This document shows positions 14,083-26,356 of a stretch of DNA of 64,000 nt, one piece after another. Made by a program: the position numbers and the translations under genes. The notes under the pieces were generated by a model that worked only from the letters and a program-made list of their open reading frames with translations, was not told where the DNA came from and did not search any database. The stretch is from Aulostomus chinensis (lineage: Eukaryota > Chordata > Actinopteri > Syngnathiformes > Aulostomidae), in assembly GCA_037954235.1 (NCBI GenBank), contig JBBMOA010000019.1:11061805-11125804 (forward strand), read 5' to 3'. How positions within the stretch are numbered: position 1 is the first letter of the stretch; every line of letters begins with the position of its first letter.

Positions 14083-14345
14083 ACCATGGTGTGTAAAGCT
14101 CTACATTGGCTTATATGCCTGCTCCTACCCTCTGGAAACATCTTCCCCAAATCTCTAAAACACAGAGTCAGTAGAACGCTTTAAGGGGTTGTTAAAAGTC
14201 ACCTGTTTGTGAGCAGTTTATCCTATAATGTGTGTTTGCCTTCTGTTAACTGTTTGTCCTGCCATCTGTAGAGTTTTTATCGCTCTTTTTTTTAAACTGT
14301 TTTTCAGTGTTTTCCTTGTGCAGCACCTTGTAACTCTTTTGGAAA
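14083..14345 (+). repeat. LINE 3'-end remnant
   Basis: Read on the + strand, the part around 14,125-14,205 translates to a LWKHLP...SVERFKGLLK pattern. This resembles the LW-LP-IR-SV-FK-LKTHLF signature at the C-terminal end of reverse transcriptases of Rex1/L2/CR1-type LINEs. It is followed by a T-rich tail ending in a 'cagcaccttgtaactctttt' block, typical of fish LINE 3' ends. Only the extreme 3' end is present, so it is a dead, 5'-truncated copy. The exact clade is uncertain. Confidence 0.55.
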
Positions 14346-16440
14346 GAGTTTACCGACTGACTGGAGGTGAGAGCTGCAGATTGTGACAGTCGTTACTCTC
14401 GTCCTCGCTTACAGTCGAGACAGTGACGGGAAGCTTGAGACAGCAGATGCTCCGGCGACTGTAATGAGGTGTCTGTAATGTCATCGTGGTAAACCTGAGC
14501 ACTGAACTGGCGCACGTGGGCAGCGTGAGGAGCTGGCTGAGGTGGTCTGAGCCTCTCATGAAAATGCCACTCTGTGTTTGGAGGTCTCCTCAGGCATGAC
14601 GGTGCTGGGAAGATACCTCAGGAGAGACCCGGGATACATATGAGGAATTATAACCGCCATCTGGCCTGGGAGATGGCGAATCCCTCCACCACCACCACCA
14701 CAACCAGCGGTGCTTGAGGATGAACATTTTTGTCACTCTGCTCTCGGTTTGGAGGGTTTTGAAGAAGCTTAATGAAGGCTTTTTGATTATTTGATCATAA
14801 AAAAAATGACTATTTGTCTCCAAAACTTCATAGCCAAGCTTTTAAACTTCCCCTCTTAAACTGTAGGTTGTCTCCGTCCATCTGTGCACCGCCTTTGCTC
14901 TGGTATTGATTTCTATCTGTCTGGGGATCAGACCATGCCTCATCCATGCCTGTCCAACCCCTTCTTCTCTATTTTGACAACCCAAGGGCAAAAAAAAAAA
15001 AGCAACGTGGAGCTATTCCTTCTAAAGCGGAGGGCTTGAAGGTTTATCCTCCTATATATCGCCCTAGAATGAGGGTTAATATGACAAAACAAGGTTTCTC
15101 TTCATGGTCAGACATTTTGCTTGTGATTTACTGCTGTTAGTTTTCTAACCGGGCCACCCCCAGAGCAATTAAAAGTACCAGAAAAGAAAATGAATCTTAC
15201 TTTACATATTAAAATTTAAGCCTAGTAAATGTGGAATGACCATTTATAAATTTGCAATGCAGTTTTTGTGTGTGTGTGTGTGTGTGTGTTTTTTTTAAAG
15301 ATGACTTAATGTCAAATTAATGATTCTTTAAAGATTTAATAAGATCCTCAGAGGGATGACAGTGCTTGAGGGAGGGGAGAAAAAGTTTGAAAAAATAAGA
15401 GCTGTCAAATCAAATAATGTTATAATATCGTGACAAAAGAAATAATCCTGATTCTGAATAAAATTACCCAGAGAAAATTGGTTTTCTACTCTTTACTCTG
15501 GCAAATGGGTCGATCACACAAATTTCATAAACAAATTATGGCAGTATAAATAAATAATTTCGACAGAAGCATGTCATTGCAAATATGGAAAACAGAAGAA
15601 GAAGAACAGTCCCTCACAATGCTGATCATTATTCTTGATAAACCAAATAATTTAGATATTTTGAGTAGAGCCAATTTCTTATGAATCTCTCCTACCCCCG
15701 GTGTGTGCGTAGTGTGTTTATGTGTGTGTGAATATTTGTCTCTTCGGTGAAAGGGAAAAGGCAGACAGGTGAAAAGAGAGATGGAGAAAGAGCGAGACAT
15801 GTCGCAGCACCCTCAGGACGTCTCCTCTTTCTGAGCAGCTGTTGTCTGAGAGCTGGAGGCAGCACTGCGGTGCCCTGTCAACTCCTTCTCCCACAGAAGC
15901 CCCCGTGCATGCAAAACAGCCACTCAGACTGCCCTCTCTCCTTGACCATGCTTTCCCAACCCCTTTCTGTCTCCATATGTAACAAATATCTCCTTCCCTC
16001 CCCTTCTCCCAAAGCTTTATTCAAATCAATTTCATGCTATGAAAAGTAGTCTGCTCAATAATGGTTATAGCGCACAGAGAAGTGAAACCATTTTATGAAG
16101 AAGAGCAATTCAAGGACAGGCTGATAAAATAAAACAAAATGTGTTGTGTGTTTGTTTTGTGTTTTCCTCAGACTAGATTGATTACTCTGGATGAAATGGA
16201 TTCGCCTCCTGCACTTGGGAAACAAATGGTTTGATATAATCGCCCCATTTCAAACACTTTACATGTCCGTCACTCAGAGATCATTAATTTCTTTCGCTCG
16301 TCATCCAGAAAAATCGTACAAATTTCAAATCCATGTGAGATGGTCAGATATGTAACATTAGCTGCTACAAAACTGTTCGTAACCCTGTTTTGAACGATAC
16401 TCAAATACATAATCAAGCTTTGTTCCTAAAATATACATTT
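14346..16440. other. Intergenic, no gene seen
   Basis: No supported coding exon. A GT microsatellite lies at 15,267-15,290 and several A-runs are present. Open frames of up to 100 codons here have no family resemblance and no splice context. Confidence 0.55.
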
Positions 16441-16660
16441 TTGGTCAGTGCTTAAAGGAACACACCATGGGGGGGGGGGGGGGGGGGGGTACTGAATTTC
16501 CTTTCTACCCACAATCACACAAGAGGATGTACCCTCTCTCCTCTGAGTGTCCATTAGTGACCCACAGAGACCAGGTGACCGCTAGTTAGCTTAGCACAAT
16601 GAAATAATGATAGTACTGGACCAGAATTGTTAGCGTATGTGAAATTGAAAAGTCCTCAGT
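16441..16660 (+). repeat. Dispersed repeat A, copy 1, with poly-G insert
   Basis: The blocks 'tctcctctgag', 'agagaccag-tga-ygctagttagct-agcacaatgaa' and 'gttagcrtayat' occur here and in the same order at 22,488-22,690. This marks a shared mobile-element-derived family. A run of 21 G residues sits at 16,469-16,489. I have no family name and see no coding capacity. Confidence 0.6.
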
Positions 16661-18516
16661 AAGATCAGGCTCAGGATCTTGGATTGTCCAGAAGTAATAA
16701 CCCTAACCCTCGCTGTCAAAGTCAACCATGATGAGTAGCAGCAATCGCTCCTCTCGTCCTCGACAAGCCTTTTGTTCTGCTAGCCGAAGCTACAATGATG
16801 AACTTCATGAAACCACTGCGCCCAAAAGTTTTGTCAGGAAAGTAGTTCCTGCTGTTTGTCTCATTCTTAAATTAAAATATATATCTGACTCTTAAATTGG
16901 TATGACATAACAAATGTTATGTCCAACGATGTATATTAAAGTAGACAAAAAGTGTATTTGATGACATTTGATGGACGTATGCTAGCACTTTCCACCCACT
17001 CCAGTTCATCAAGCTAACTAGTAGTCTGCCGGTGTTTGCGGGGTCAGTATGCTTAGTGGGTCCAAAATGTTGCACACCTTAAATCCTAAATTGATGGTTA
17101 AGTCTTAAGGTTTCAGTGTTAGGGTTAATCATTTTGTTGCCATGGTTACGTTTAGGTAAAGGAGCCTGCGGGATGTGATGAAACAAACATTTTCCCTTAA
17201 AGCACCAAATCTGAATCGTAATGGTGGGCTGCGGTTCAAAAGTAAACACTCTCAACACAAAATGGTAGTAAGATCTCAAATTCCCTCAATGTTATATTTA
17301 TTATTAGTAGTAGTAGTATTATCATCATGCTGTTTATTACAGCGCCCTTACTTCTTGTAGTCATTTTTCAGTGTCAAACAGGGGCATTTGTGTTTACAGT
17401 AAACTTGTCATGAGGAAACAAGAAGGTGATAAATTGTGAATAGCGCTGGAAGAAAAAAGTAACAGTTTCATCCGGTGTGAAAGCTATAATAGAGGAACGT
17501 TACACGCCTCGGAATCTCACACACTGGCTAGGTGAGAAATTCTTTCTAGCTAATGTGTGATTGCTGTCTATTAACATTTGAAGTGTCTAATGGATGATAT
17601 TAGGATAGAGGAGTTGCACTGGATGATTTTTCCAAACATTAAAGCTAAATTTTAATTTTAAACAATATGACATGTATGTATTGCTTTTAATCTACTTGTT
17701 TTCATTTGATTGACACTATTTTATGAATGGGAATTTACCTTTGTAATTTGTTAAATGCTAGAAAAAAAAAAAGAATGAGTCTTGACTCTTATTTCAGGTA
17801 ACTTCACGGTCAGAAGCTGCAGGTGTTCCACTGCACACACGATAAAATACTACCACCATGTGATGTATATTTGTACTGCATTCTACTGTATACTCAGCAT
17901 GTAGTTTGTTGATTTTGCTCATCTGAGTGTGACAATAACATTCTGTACATGTGATCGTGTGTCAGGATTATGAACAGACACATTTCTAGTTGCTATGACT
18001 CATACGGAGGTTGGACCATGTTAACGTCTGATGTCTGGTTTGAAACACCCGGGAGGTAGAACATTTAGCCACGCCTCTTTCATGGATGACACAGCAGGTA
18101 TTTTTGCCAGAGGTGGGGCAAGTGTGGCACAGATTATTTCATCAAGTGCAGTTGGAATTATCAGCTTTAGGCTTTCGTCTGTGATGGTGGGTCACTTTTT
18201 ATGTGTCAGCAGGTGTTTTTCCAAATATCTGCAGGTAGAAACAAAGTCGCTGCCAGCTGGAGGGAGTCAAACAGACCTGATAGGTGATGCAGATTGTCAG
18301 GTGTCCCTCAGGTGGTCTCAAGCTGTTCAATAGAAATGAAAAACAACAGCAGTAGAAGCATCAACATGTATACTGACTTTTAACCTTCAACCTTGTTGCG
18401 GCTCTAACTAATTCAACTATTGTTTGTCCTTATCTTTATTTATTTGTTTTGCTGTAGATCCTCTTTTGCTTTTTCGATTTGTTGTCTCTGAAACACTAAA
18501 TCCATTCATTTACTTA
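16661..18516. other. Intergenic, no gene seen
   Basis: I see no exon that I can support. Open frames of up to 100 codons (for example + 18,031-18,333) lack family matches and splice context. Confidence 0.5.
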
Positions 18517-18885
18517 TCCATCCATTTTCTGCCACTTGTCCTGTTAAGGGTCGCGGGAGGCTGGAGCCTATCCCAGCAGCCTTTGAGCAAGAGGCAGGGT
18601 TCACCCTGGACAGGTCACCAGTCCATCTCAGGACCAACACATAGAGACAGACAACCATTCACACTCACATTCACACCTACGGTCAATTTAGAGTATCAAT
18701 CAGCCTCGTCCCCTCTTGATGTCTTTGGACTGTGGGAGGAAGCTGGAGTACCAGAGAGAACCCACACAGGAACAGGGAGAACATGCAGACTCCACACAGA
18801 AAGATCCTATGATGGAGCCAGGGCTCAAACCCGGAACCTTCTTGCTGTGAGGCCACAGTGCTGACCACTGCACCACCGTGCCGCC
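18517..18885 (-). mobile_element. tRNA-headed SINE, copy 1
   Basis: Read on the - strand from 18,885, it begins GGCGGCACGGTGGTGCAGTGG, resembling a pol III A box, followed by a B-box-like GGGTTTGAGCCC. A conserved body runs to a tail ending in AGAAAATGGATGG. Two further copies lie at 28,654-29,030 (+) and 53,650-53,905 (-). The element produces spurious open frames of 60-146 codons on both strands. The tRNA-derived SINE call rests on the A/B-box-like head; the body is a repeat I know from many teleost introns. Confidence 0.75.
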
Positions 18886-19496
<611 letters not shown>

Positions 19497-19655
19497 TAGA
19501 TTATGGAAATTGATCCCTTGTGGCAGGTTAAACAAATAAGTAATCAATAATTTGCTGTTACGAGTTGTTCAGTTTAATATATTTCTAAATCATCCGGACG
19601 TGCACTCCACCTGCTGTCGGTGGACAGTAGCACACGGGTCTGACTCAGCTCTCCT

Positions 19656-19663
19656 TATAAATA
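19656..19663 (+). promoter_or_regulatory. Putative TATA box of tesc
   Basis: TATAAATA lies about 290 bp upstream of the tesc ATG. It would place transcription start near 19,685-19,690, giving a 5' leader of about 255 nt that includes two minimal upstream ORFs. No transcript evidence is available. Confidence 0.4.
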
Positions 19664-19770
19664 AAAAGTCGGAATCAATAATTAAACGCCGCAGCAGCAG
19701 CAGAACCAGCCTGTTGGTGAGTGTGTCGTCATCAGGAGTTGTTGCGGAAGTAGCTGCGCTGTGTGCGGCG

Positions 19771-19857
19771 ATGAGATGAAACCTGCCTGGCGACCGCAGA
19801 GGACTCAACCCGGATCTGTTCAACAAGGTAGAAATGGGCGATCCCCAAAACATTTGA
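19771..19857 (+). promoter_or_regulatory. Two short upstream ORFs in the tesc leader
   Basis: ATG AGA TGA at 19,771-19,779 and an 8-codon frame (7 residues plus stop) at 19,834-19,857 both end before the tesc start codon at 19,945. If both lie in the mature leader, they could reduce or regulate initiation at tesc. Confidence 0.4.
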
Positions 19858-19944
19858 CATCAAGTCCGAGTGTCTCGGTTAGTATTTGACCCGCTGTGGC
19901 CCCGTTTGACCCGGACTGGAGGAGGAGGAGGAGGCGGCGGTGGG

Positions 19945-22925
19945 ATGGGGGCTCTGCAGTCTTTCCCGGCTCAGCCACAATTCGCGGATCTGGCGGAGAA
20001 GACGGGCTGTGAGTGACAATATCGGTCCTGTCTGGGATCTTTCTGTTCTTGTTAAAAACACGAACCTATTGCATATTGAATGGTCGTCTTAGTGTTGTGT
20101 TGCCAGTCCTGTCTCAGAGAGGAAAGCTGATGTCGATAGATCGTGATTATTTACCAACATGCTCTGCAGCTCTGTGGTGTGAGAGGCCTGAATTATTAAT
20201 GCAAGTGTAACTTAACACAGTTTACAGTGAGGTACATTTAATAATGGATCAGACACTGAAAGCCTGTTGGTGGAAGCTTTGAAAAAGACAGGTAGCCTAA
20301 ATATTCTCCATCACGTCTGAACTCTGGCTTGTCTCTATATGCATTGGTTTATGTGCCAAAAATATCTGCTTAAAATTCCTCTCCAGTGTCTAAGTGATGG
20401 CAGCGAGTGAACAAAACAAACTAAGGGGTTTTGCATGAGATATGAATATTCAAATCAGTACGCTTTGAACTGGCTGCTTTTTTTTGGTTTATTTTTGACG
20501 ATTTTCATGTGTACTGTTTCACAGTATTTGGATTTCTTCAGCACATTCATAAATGCATACAGATGAAATTCATCTGCGTGCGCTTCAGCAGGGTTGTGAT
20601 CTGTTTATGTTTCCAGTTTCATGTGAGCAGATTGGTGTCCTGCATAAAAGATTCAAGCAGTTGAGCCACAATGAAGAAACGCTCCGGTGAGTTTTGAATC
20701 CCCGTCGTCTTTTGACGTGAAGTTTTTTCAGCGTTGATTTCCGTTTTTTCCAGACCATTCTCAGTAAATCAGCTGCTGCCAACTTTCTTTGGCAATAGAA
20801 ACCTGCTCAGCAGGCTTCATCAGCCAGCAGTTTTCATCCTGTGACAGTAATTATCTTCTATTGTTTGTGAGGCAATGGGCTGTTTTTTTTTTTTCTTTCT
20901 TTCTTTCCAGGAGAGACAACTTCAGCGGAATCCCCGACCTGGCGTGCAACCCCATCCGCTCGCAGATCATAGAGGCCTTCTTTGACAGAAGGTGCAGCCC
21001 ATTATTCCGCGTTATTGGTGTTGTTTTCCAGTTTCATACAAAGTGGAACAAAAGGAAAACTCTGAATGCACGATTAGCAGTTTGATTTTATGTCCTCAGG
21101 AACTTTCGGCAGAACATGGGCGGTACGGTCGAGGAGATCACCTTCGAGGACTTCCTGGTGGTCATGTCCCATTTCAGGCCGCCGTCAGTGGACATGACGG
21201 AGGAGCAGCGTGAGAGCGTCAGGCAGGAGAAACTGAGATGTGTGTTTCATTGTGAAGCTCCTGATCACATGCTTGGTATTATCTGTGGTGTTGAAACGGC
21301 CGCTGTCCGGTCTCGTCTGCAGTTTTATTCAACATGCATGACACAGACAACGATGGAACCATCACCCTGGAGGAATACAGACATGTGAGCTCGTGTGCAC
21401 ATCAACGGACATTTCTGACTAAATTAAGTTTTGTTTTTATAAACAGAAATAATCACCTTTTCTTTCAATACTGAGAAATGATTTTTATGCCTCTTCAACC
21501 ACAGTGGGCCAGAGGCATTATGTTTTCTGCTCGTCCATCAGTCCCTCCCCTTCTTGTTAGCTCAGTACCTCAGGAACGCCTTCAATATGGCATAAACATC
21601 CACCGGGATTGGAGGATTGACTGAGAAGATTTTGGGGGGTCAAAGGTTAAGTTCAATCTCACCTCACATAAGCAACATTTGTCCCATCCTTGTTAACGTG
21701 ATATCTGAGGAGCGTTTCGACGGAATCCCTTAAAATTTTGTACAAATATCCAGCGGCACTTGAGAATGAAATAAAAAAGATTTTGGCGGTTAACAATCAA
21801 AGCCACTGACCCCCAGAATAATGCAGTTTCTCTGGAATGATTTGAAGGAATTTCCTCAAATTTGGCACAAACATCCACTGTGATTCGAGGATGAAATGAA
21901 AAGATTTCTTTGGTTACCGTAACAGGTACATTTTTTTCCGAGGTATACAACTCCATTGTGGTATTTTTGCAGTGTTACATGCAGGCACCGTGAGACGTTT
22001 GCAATGGTCCGACTTTTACACACATATATCATTGAGTTAAGGATCTGCGAAGTAGGAATTGGCTTTTCTCCACCACTCAAGAGTCAGCTGCCTTCATGTA
22101 ACACACTTCATCATGACAGAAGGGAGTTTCGCTTCCTCCTGGTGCCTTGTCCTCGCTGTAATAATCTCTTTATTTTGCTCACATCCGTCAAGGTGGTGGA
22201 GGAGCTCTTGTCTCGCAGCGGAGCGCTGGGGAAGGAAACTGCCAAAAGCATAGCTGATGCGGCTATGTTGGAAGTGGCCAGCATATCTGTGGGTCACATG
22301 GTACGTGAGCTGTCATATCTCCAGATATTATGACGTTTGATTTAGTGTTCGCAAGCATAACTTCACTTTCAGTTCTCGCTCTCTCACACAGGAACCTGAT
22401 GAGTTCTATGAGGGAATCACATTTGAGCATTTTCTTAAGGTTGGTCCGCTGACTGGATTTCATTTTAAACTCTAGTAAATAGCTAACGCATTTCAAGGGG
22501 CGGAAATACAGGGTTTTTTTTTCATCCTCCAGTGAGATAGACATCCTCTCCTCTGAGCTGCGCTGGAGACCCTCAGAGACCAGATGAATGCTAGTTAGCT
22601 CAGCACAATGAATGGTAGTGGGTGGGAAGGGTTAGCATACATAGATAATAAGCTTGATTTCCCAAAATGTTGGGATTTTTCTTTCTAAATGCAAGAAAAT
22701 CTGTTAGTATAATTGTAATATAAGGGATAATAATTGTATTGGTAGAAAGTACAGTTGAGTTTAACTACTTCCAGAGGTCTGTGGTGACATTAGCAGTTTA
22801 GTCATATGTTTTCTTATGATTAATGCTTGATCGTGTCTCTCTTGCAGTTACTGAACGGCTTTGAGATTGAATCGAAAATGAACATTCGTTTTCTAAACAT
22901 GGACACGACAACGCTGTGTAAGTGA
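19945..22925 (+). CDS. tesc: Tescalcin (calcineurin B homologous protein 3)
   Basis: EF-hand calcium-binding protein. In mammals it binds and supports the plasma-membrane Na+/H+ exchanger NHE1 and acts in cell differentiation. Eight coding exons: 19,945-20,008; 20,617-20,686; 20,911-20,991; 21,100-21,239; 21,323-21,384; 22,193-22,300; 22,392-22,439; 22,848-22,925. They total 651 nt, or 216 aa (human 214). The start is chosen because MGALQS gives a Gly2 myristoylation signal as in human MGAAHS. Diagnostic stretches include IPDLACNPIRSQI, TFEDFLVVMSHFRP, ETAKSIADAAM, YEGITFEHFLK and FLNMDTTTLCK. Only the loop at about residues 125-136 (DTDNDGTITLEE) is a canonical calcium-binding EF-hand, as expected for this family. 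All introns have GT and AG ends. Teleosts can carry two copies (tesca/tescb); I cannot tell which this is. Confidence 0.95.
21482..21930 (+). repeat. Dispersed repeat D, copy 2 (in tesc intron 5)
   Basis: Same family as 4,003-4,495. It begins TTTTTATGCCTC and holds three successive blocks with 'catcca-gg-att/act-gag-atga' near 21,597, 21,746 and 21,870, roughly 125-150 bp apart. It lies wholly inside the intron between the EYRH and VVEELL exons and does not touch the splice sites. Confidence 0.6.
22488..22690 (+). repeat. Dispersed repeat A, copy 2 (in tesc intron 7)
   Basis: It shares with 16,441-16,660 the ordered blocks TCTCCTCTGAG, 'cagagaccagatgaatgctagttagct', AGCACAATGAA and GTTAGCATACAT. 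It ends with TTTCCCAAAATGTTGG, also seen in a short fragment at about 50,524-50,583. Probably a non-autonomous DNA-element remnant. Confidence 0.6.
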
Positions 22926-24275
22926 GGTTGGTACTACGGGAAAACCACTGGGGACATCATATTGATCTCACCGAGTAGCAACGTATTCTGAACTATATGT
23001 AGTTTCCCACGCCAAGTTTAGCCGCTTGCTTTCAATATATATGCCTTACCCCTGTTTGAAGAACTATGCAAACTTAAGAAAACATGTATATTCTGGATGT
23101 ATTTGTCATAGTTCATTCAAATGTTAGCAATAATCTCTTATGACCAGTTCAATAACAATCAGCTGGACGAAGCAATAATCAAATATGCACGTCTGAGGTT
23201 ACAGACTATAAGACACTTGCACGCAAACATGGATGCTTGAGGAACCGTAAACTGTTAAAGACATAAATCAGTAACTCAATAATCAGGGATAGAAATGTTA
23301 TTCTTTAAATATATCTAGATGTGTTTCATAATCAGAGTTAGTTATTCTATACTTTAAACAGTTATTTAAAAAGGCCTTTATCAGCTGTCACGCTGCAGCA
23401 TCTTTAACTTGCTGCATGCACCGCACGCTGCATTTGCACAATAAACGACTCGGTTAATTTACGATGGGCACTTCTGATATGGAGGAAGGAAATGAGTCGC
23501 GATGCGAGAAAAGATGGAGTATCTTATGATATTGTAAGATTGTAACTGCATACCCTGTGTTTAGCTTGTTTGGCTTCTGAAATACAACCACAAAGCTCTG
23601 TGCACCAAAGAAACTTGATATCTCATCTACAAGATAAAACTCAACAGTGCAAGAATATCAGAACATGTGTTGGAGATTATATAAATGGTTCCTTTCATTT
23701 TCCCTTTAGATGTTTGAATACTGTTAGCCTTCCATATATTCTAAAGTCATTTTCAATTTGACATTTGACACATTTCTACCATTGTAATACAACTGTGAAC
23801 ACTCAAGAACACATCCACAACTCAAGCTAGACTTGCACATTTTTGTCTCCATTTACAAACGGCCTATATTTACTTTGCATTCATTGTTACTTTAATTTCT
23901 TAATCATCTGATGTCACTGACATAATATTGAGGTTCTGTGTTGCGTGTTGGATCCATGTTAAACTTATCTTTTAGTTTCTGACATGACCGGCTGGTGTCC
24001 TGATGCACTTGTTGGGTCTACAGCTGCAGTAGTTGTTAGACGCTGCCCTCCACAGGCCTGAACATGTAAAGCACGTGGAATAATAGTCATCTTTCACCTG
24101 ATTTATGAATATTTTTTTGTTGCTGTTGCAGTAAGAGGTAATTAAGATGATGTATGATGTCAAGAAGTTTTTCAGTAATCATTATCACGAATAGCTGTCC
24201 GGGATATTTTATCATTTAGGTTTTATTTTGTAAAGCTGTACATACTTTGCAATAAAATATGAAATATGTGGTTGA
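22926..24275 (+). other. Putative 3' UTR of tesc
   Basis: After the stop codon there is A/T-rich sequence without further exons, up to a canonical AATAAA at 24,251-24,256. This would give a 3' UTR of about 1.35 kb. Its extent is inferred from this single good polyadenylation signal. Confidence 0.5.
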
Positions 24276-25214
24276 TAATGATTTCGGATCCAGTCGTCTG
24301 TTATATGGTCTGCAAATGTGTTTCAGGTTCTGTTTTGAACACAGACAGCATCTGTTCTCTTTCACGCATCGGCCATCCTCATTAACAATACTGCGGTTGA
24401 CCAGATTTTCACAACAAGAACAAAAGAAATACGTTTTAACTTTGGTGCATAGCGATGGCGGCGGGTGAGTTTCTGGTCACCGGCGGCTCTGCTCTTCCAA
24501 GGAGGTCCAGATTACAGTGGGCAGGATTATGCAAAAACTTTGACCAAATTTAGTAGAGGGGTTAGTAGAGGACTGGCGTGTGGGCCAAGGGATGAAGCCT
24601 TAAATTCGGAGGCAGGTCAGTTATAGCGCCACCTGGTGACAACAGGAAGTAACTTTTTTTGTTGTTGTTTGTTTGTTTTTTTACACTGTATTGTACTCCT
24701 GGAAGTGGGTTGACCACATCGGCCCCAGATCTGGTCAGAAACGCTTCAGGACCTTGATGATGTGCTGCTGTGACGACTGAGAAGGCCCGTGTTGATATCC
24801 ACGTGTAGACCAGGGAAGTGTAACCAACACGGTCAGACCTCCCCAAGCTTCACATTTTCAATGAGACTTTCATTTCTATTGAGAAAGCAACAAACACCAA
24901 GTGTTTGTCATGAACTGTTGACTCGAAAAGGGGGGGCAGACGGGCTCCATATGCAGTTTTCCCAACCTGATGACGCCATCAAGCTGAATTTCAGTCACAG
25001 TCATAGTGGTTGCAGGAAATAAGCCAGACGTGGCAACCGTGATTTCATTTACATCACAATTACAGCTTGTTGTCCTCACATGATGTACTCATACCGTGTT
25101 TGTTCTCTGGTACCACCTAGTGGACACAAGTGATATCAACACCACACTGCAGCATTAGTCTGCTCTTTCACGTAAATATTAGCAGGGTTCCCCTCCCTCT
25201 CTCTCTCTCTACAG
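24276..25214. other. Spacer between tesc and the next candidate exon
   Basis: Apart from the repeat fragment at 24,494-24,620, I see no supported feature. Short open frames are present but show no family resemblance. Confidence 0.5.
24494..24620 (+). repeat. Dispersed repeat C, fragment 2
   Basis: TTCCAAGGAGGT is followed by CAGGATTATGCAAAAACTTT and GTGTGGGCCAAGGGATGAAG. These match the order of blocks in the repeat at 8,278-8,500, and the 3' part is missing. Confidence 0.55.
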
Positions 25215-25324
25215 AACTGACACACGCTGGGATGCTTGCCAGGCCTCGCTCACCACCGCTTGCAACTTTCATGAGGGTCTGAGCTCCATAGTTCCAGAGG
25301 CCAAAACTTCGCTGTGGAGGAAGT
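25215..25324 (+). other. Unassigned candidate exon
   Basis: A long pyrimidine tract ending in CTACAG precedes 110 nt, and GTGAGT follows. The segment is open in one frame (TDTRWDACQASL...IVPEAKTSLWRK). I recognise no protein family. The pyrimidine tract is partly a CT simple repeat, so the acceptor could be accidental. A - strand exon with a CCACAG acceptor at the opposite end is equally possible. No partner exon is visible nearby. Confidence 0.2.
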
Positions 25325-26177
25325 GTGAGTGCTTTCTAGTTTTGCTGTGGTTTGCATCTTGTTCCCTGTATTGGCTTTGACTCAGTGGAGGTCATCTGGT
25401 TTTCCTCAGTCTAAAACGTCACTGCTGCTGTAAACTTGGACTCCCTCTCATGTCCTCTAGGTTGTTAACGTTAAAATGAGCAACGAAGGTAGTCGGTTGC
25501 CCGGAGGTAGCCCCTGTTTTCTGTTCTTTAAATACAGCTGAGTTATTAAAGGGAACTTGATTCATGACCCAGAGTGCATCCATTTACTTCCAGTTTCCCA
25601 AGAGCTTGTGATCTAGGAGGCTTTCGGTAAGCATGGTGTCGTTCGAACAAAAGAAATACTATTTTATTTTATGTTCAGTGTCAAACTAGCAATCACCATC
25701 TGATGCTCGCCCTTTTAAAGAAGAAGCAAAGGTTCTCGTGCATGAATTTCAGCTTCTGTTTTCTCCAAGTTTGCCACCCTTCACACACTTAACGTCTCCA
25801 TCTATATATGGATGCGACATTACAGTTACCCGACCCAGACACACCCACACCTTGTGACTGGCCAGACGGCCCGCCAGTTTCATGAAATCTTTCCTATCTG
25901 ATGCAGCCTTGTGTTGAACACATGCATCATTCTGAGCTGATATCACACCGTCAGCGTCTCAGCAGCTTCCTGATTTTCTTTTAACCCATTGTGATGAACT
26001 GCAGAATACAGCACCTGATGCTTCAAGGCTAAATATCTGCTGCGCTTTTTGCACACAGAGAACTCTTTTTTTTTCCCTCACTTGTATGTAAACATGAAAT
26101 GGGAAAAAAAAACTGAAGAAATCAATTGCGCTGACATGATTTAATTGCGTTAACTTTACACAACATATTAGACATAT
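25325..26177. other. Spacer downstream of lif
   Basis: No exon is supported. The distal part may belong to the lif 3' UTR; TTTATT on the + strand near 25,663 would be an AATAAA for the - strand. Confidence 0.4.
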
Positions 26178-26269
26178 TAAATACATAGCAGAGACACCTT
26201 TGTGCTCTTGTGTTCTTAAAAGATTTCCTCTGATTAGAAACACACTAATAAATATTAAATACCATAAAT
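26178..26269 (-). promoter_or_regulatory. AU-rich element in the lif 3' UTR
   Basis: On the - strand there are three ATTTA pentamers within 21 nt (26,249-26,253; 26,256-26,260; 26,265-26,269) and a fourth at 26,178-26,182. They lie about 90-180 nt past the lif stop codon. Clusters of this kind make cytokine mRNAs short-lived through ARE-binding proteins. The sequence shows the motifs; the function is inferred from other cytokine genes. Confidence 0.6.
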
Positions 26270-26356
26270 AGGCTCCATTACACACTGATGTATCTGTCAC
26301 TTTGACACTCACAGTTCTTCGAAAGTCCTTATTAACCAGGTGACACGCTGGAAAGG

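Noticed and set aside
18424..18868. Open frames of 61-146 codons on both strands
   Set aside because: They lie wholly or mainly in the tRNA-headed SINE; the same peptides recur at 28,636-29,308 and 53,538-53,953. They are repeat translations, not genes.
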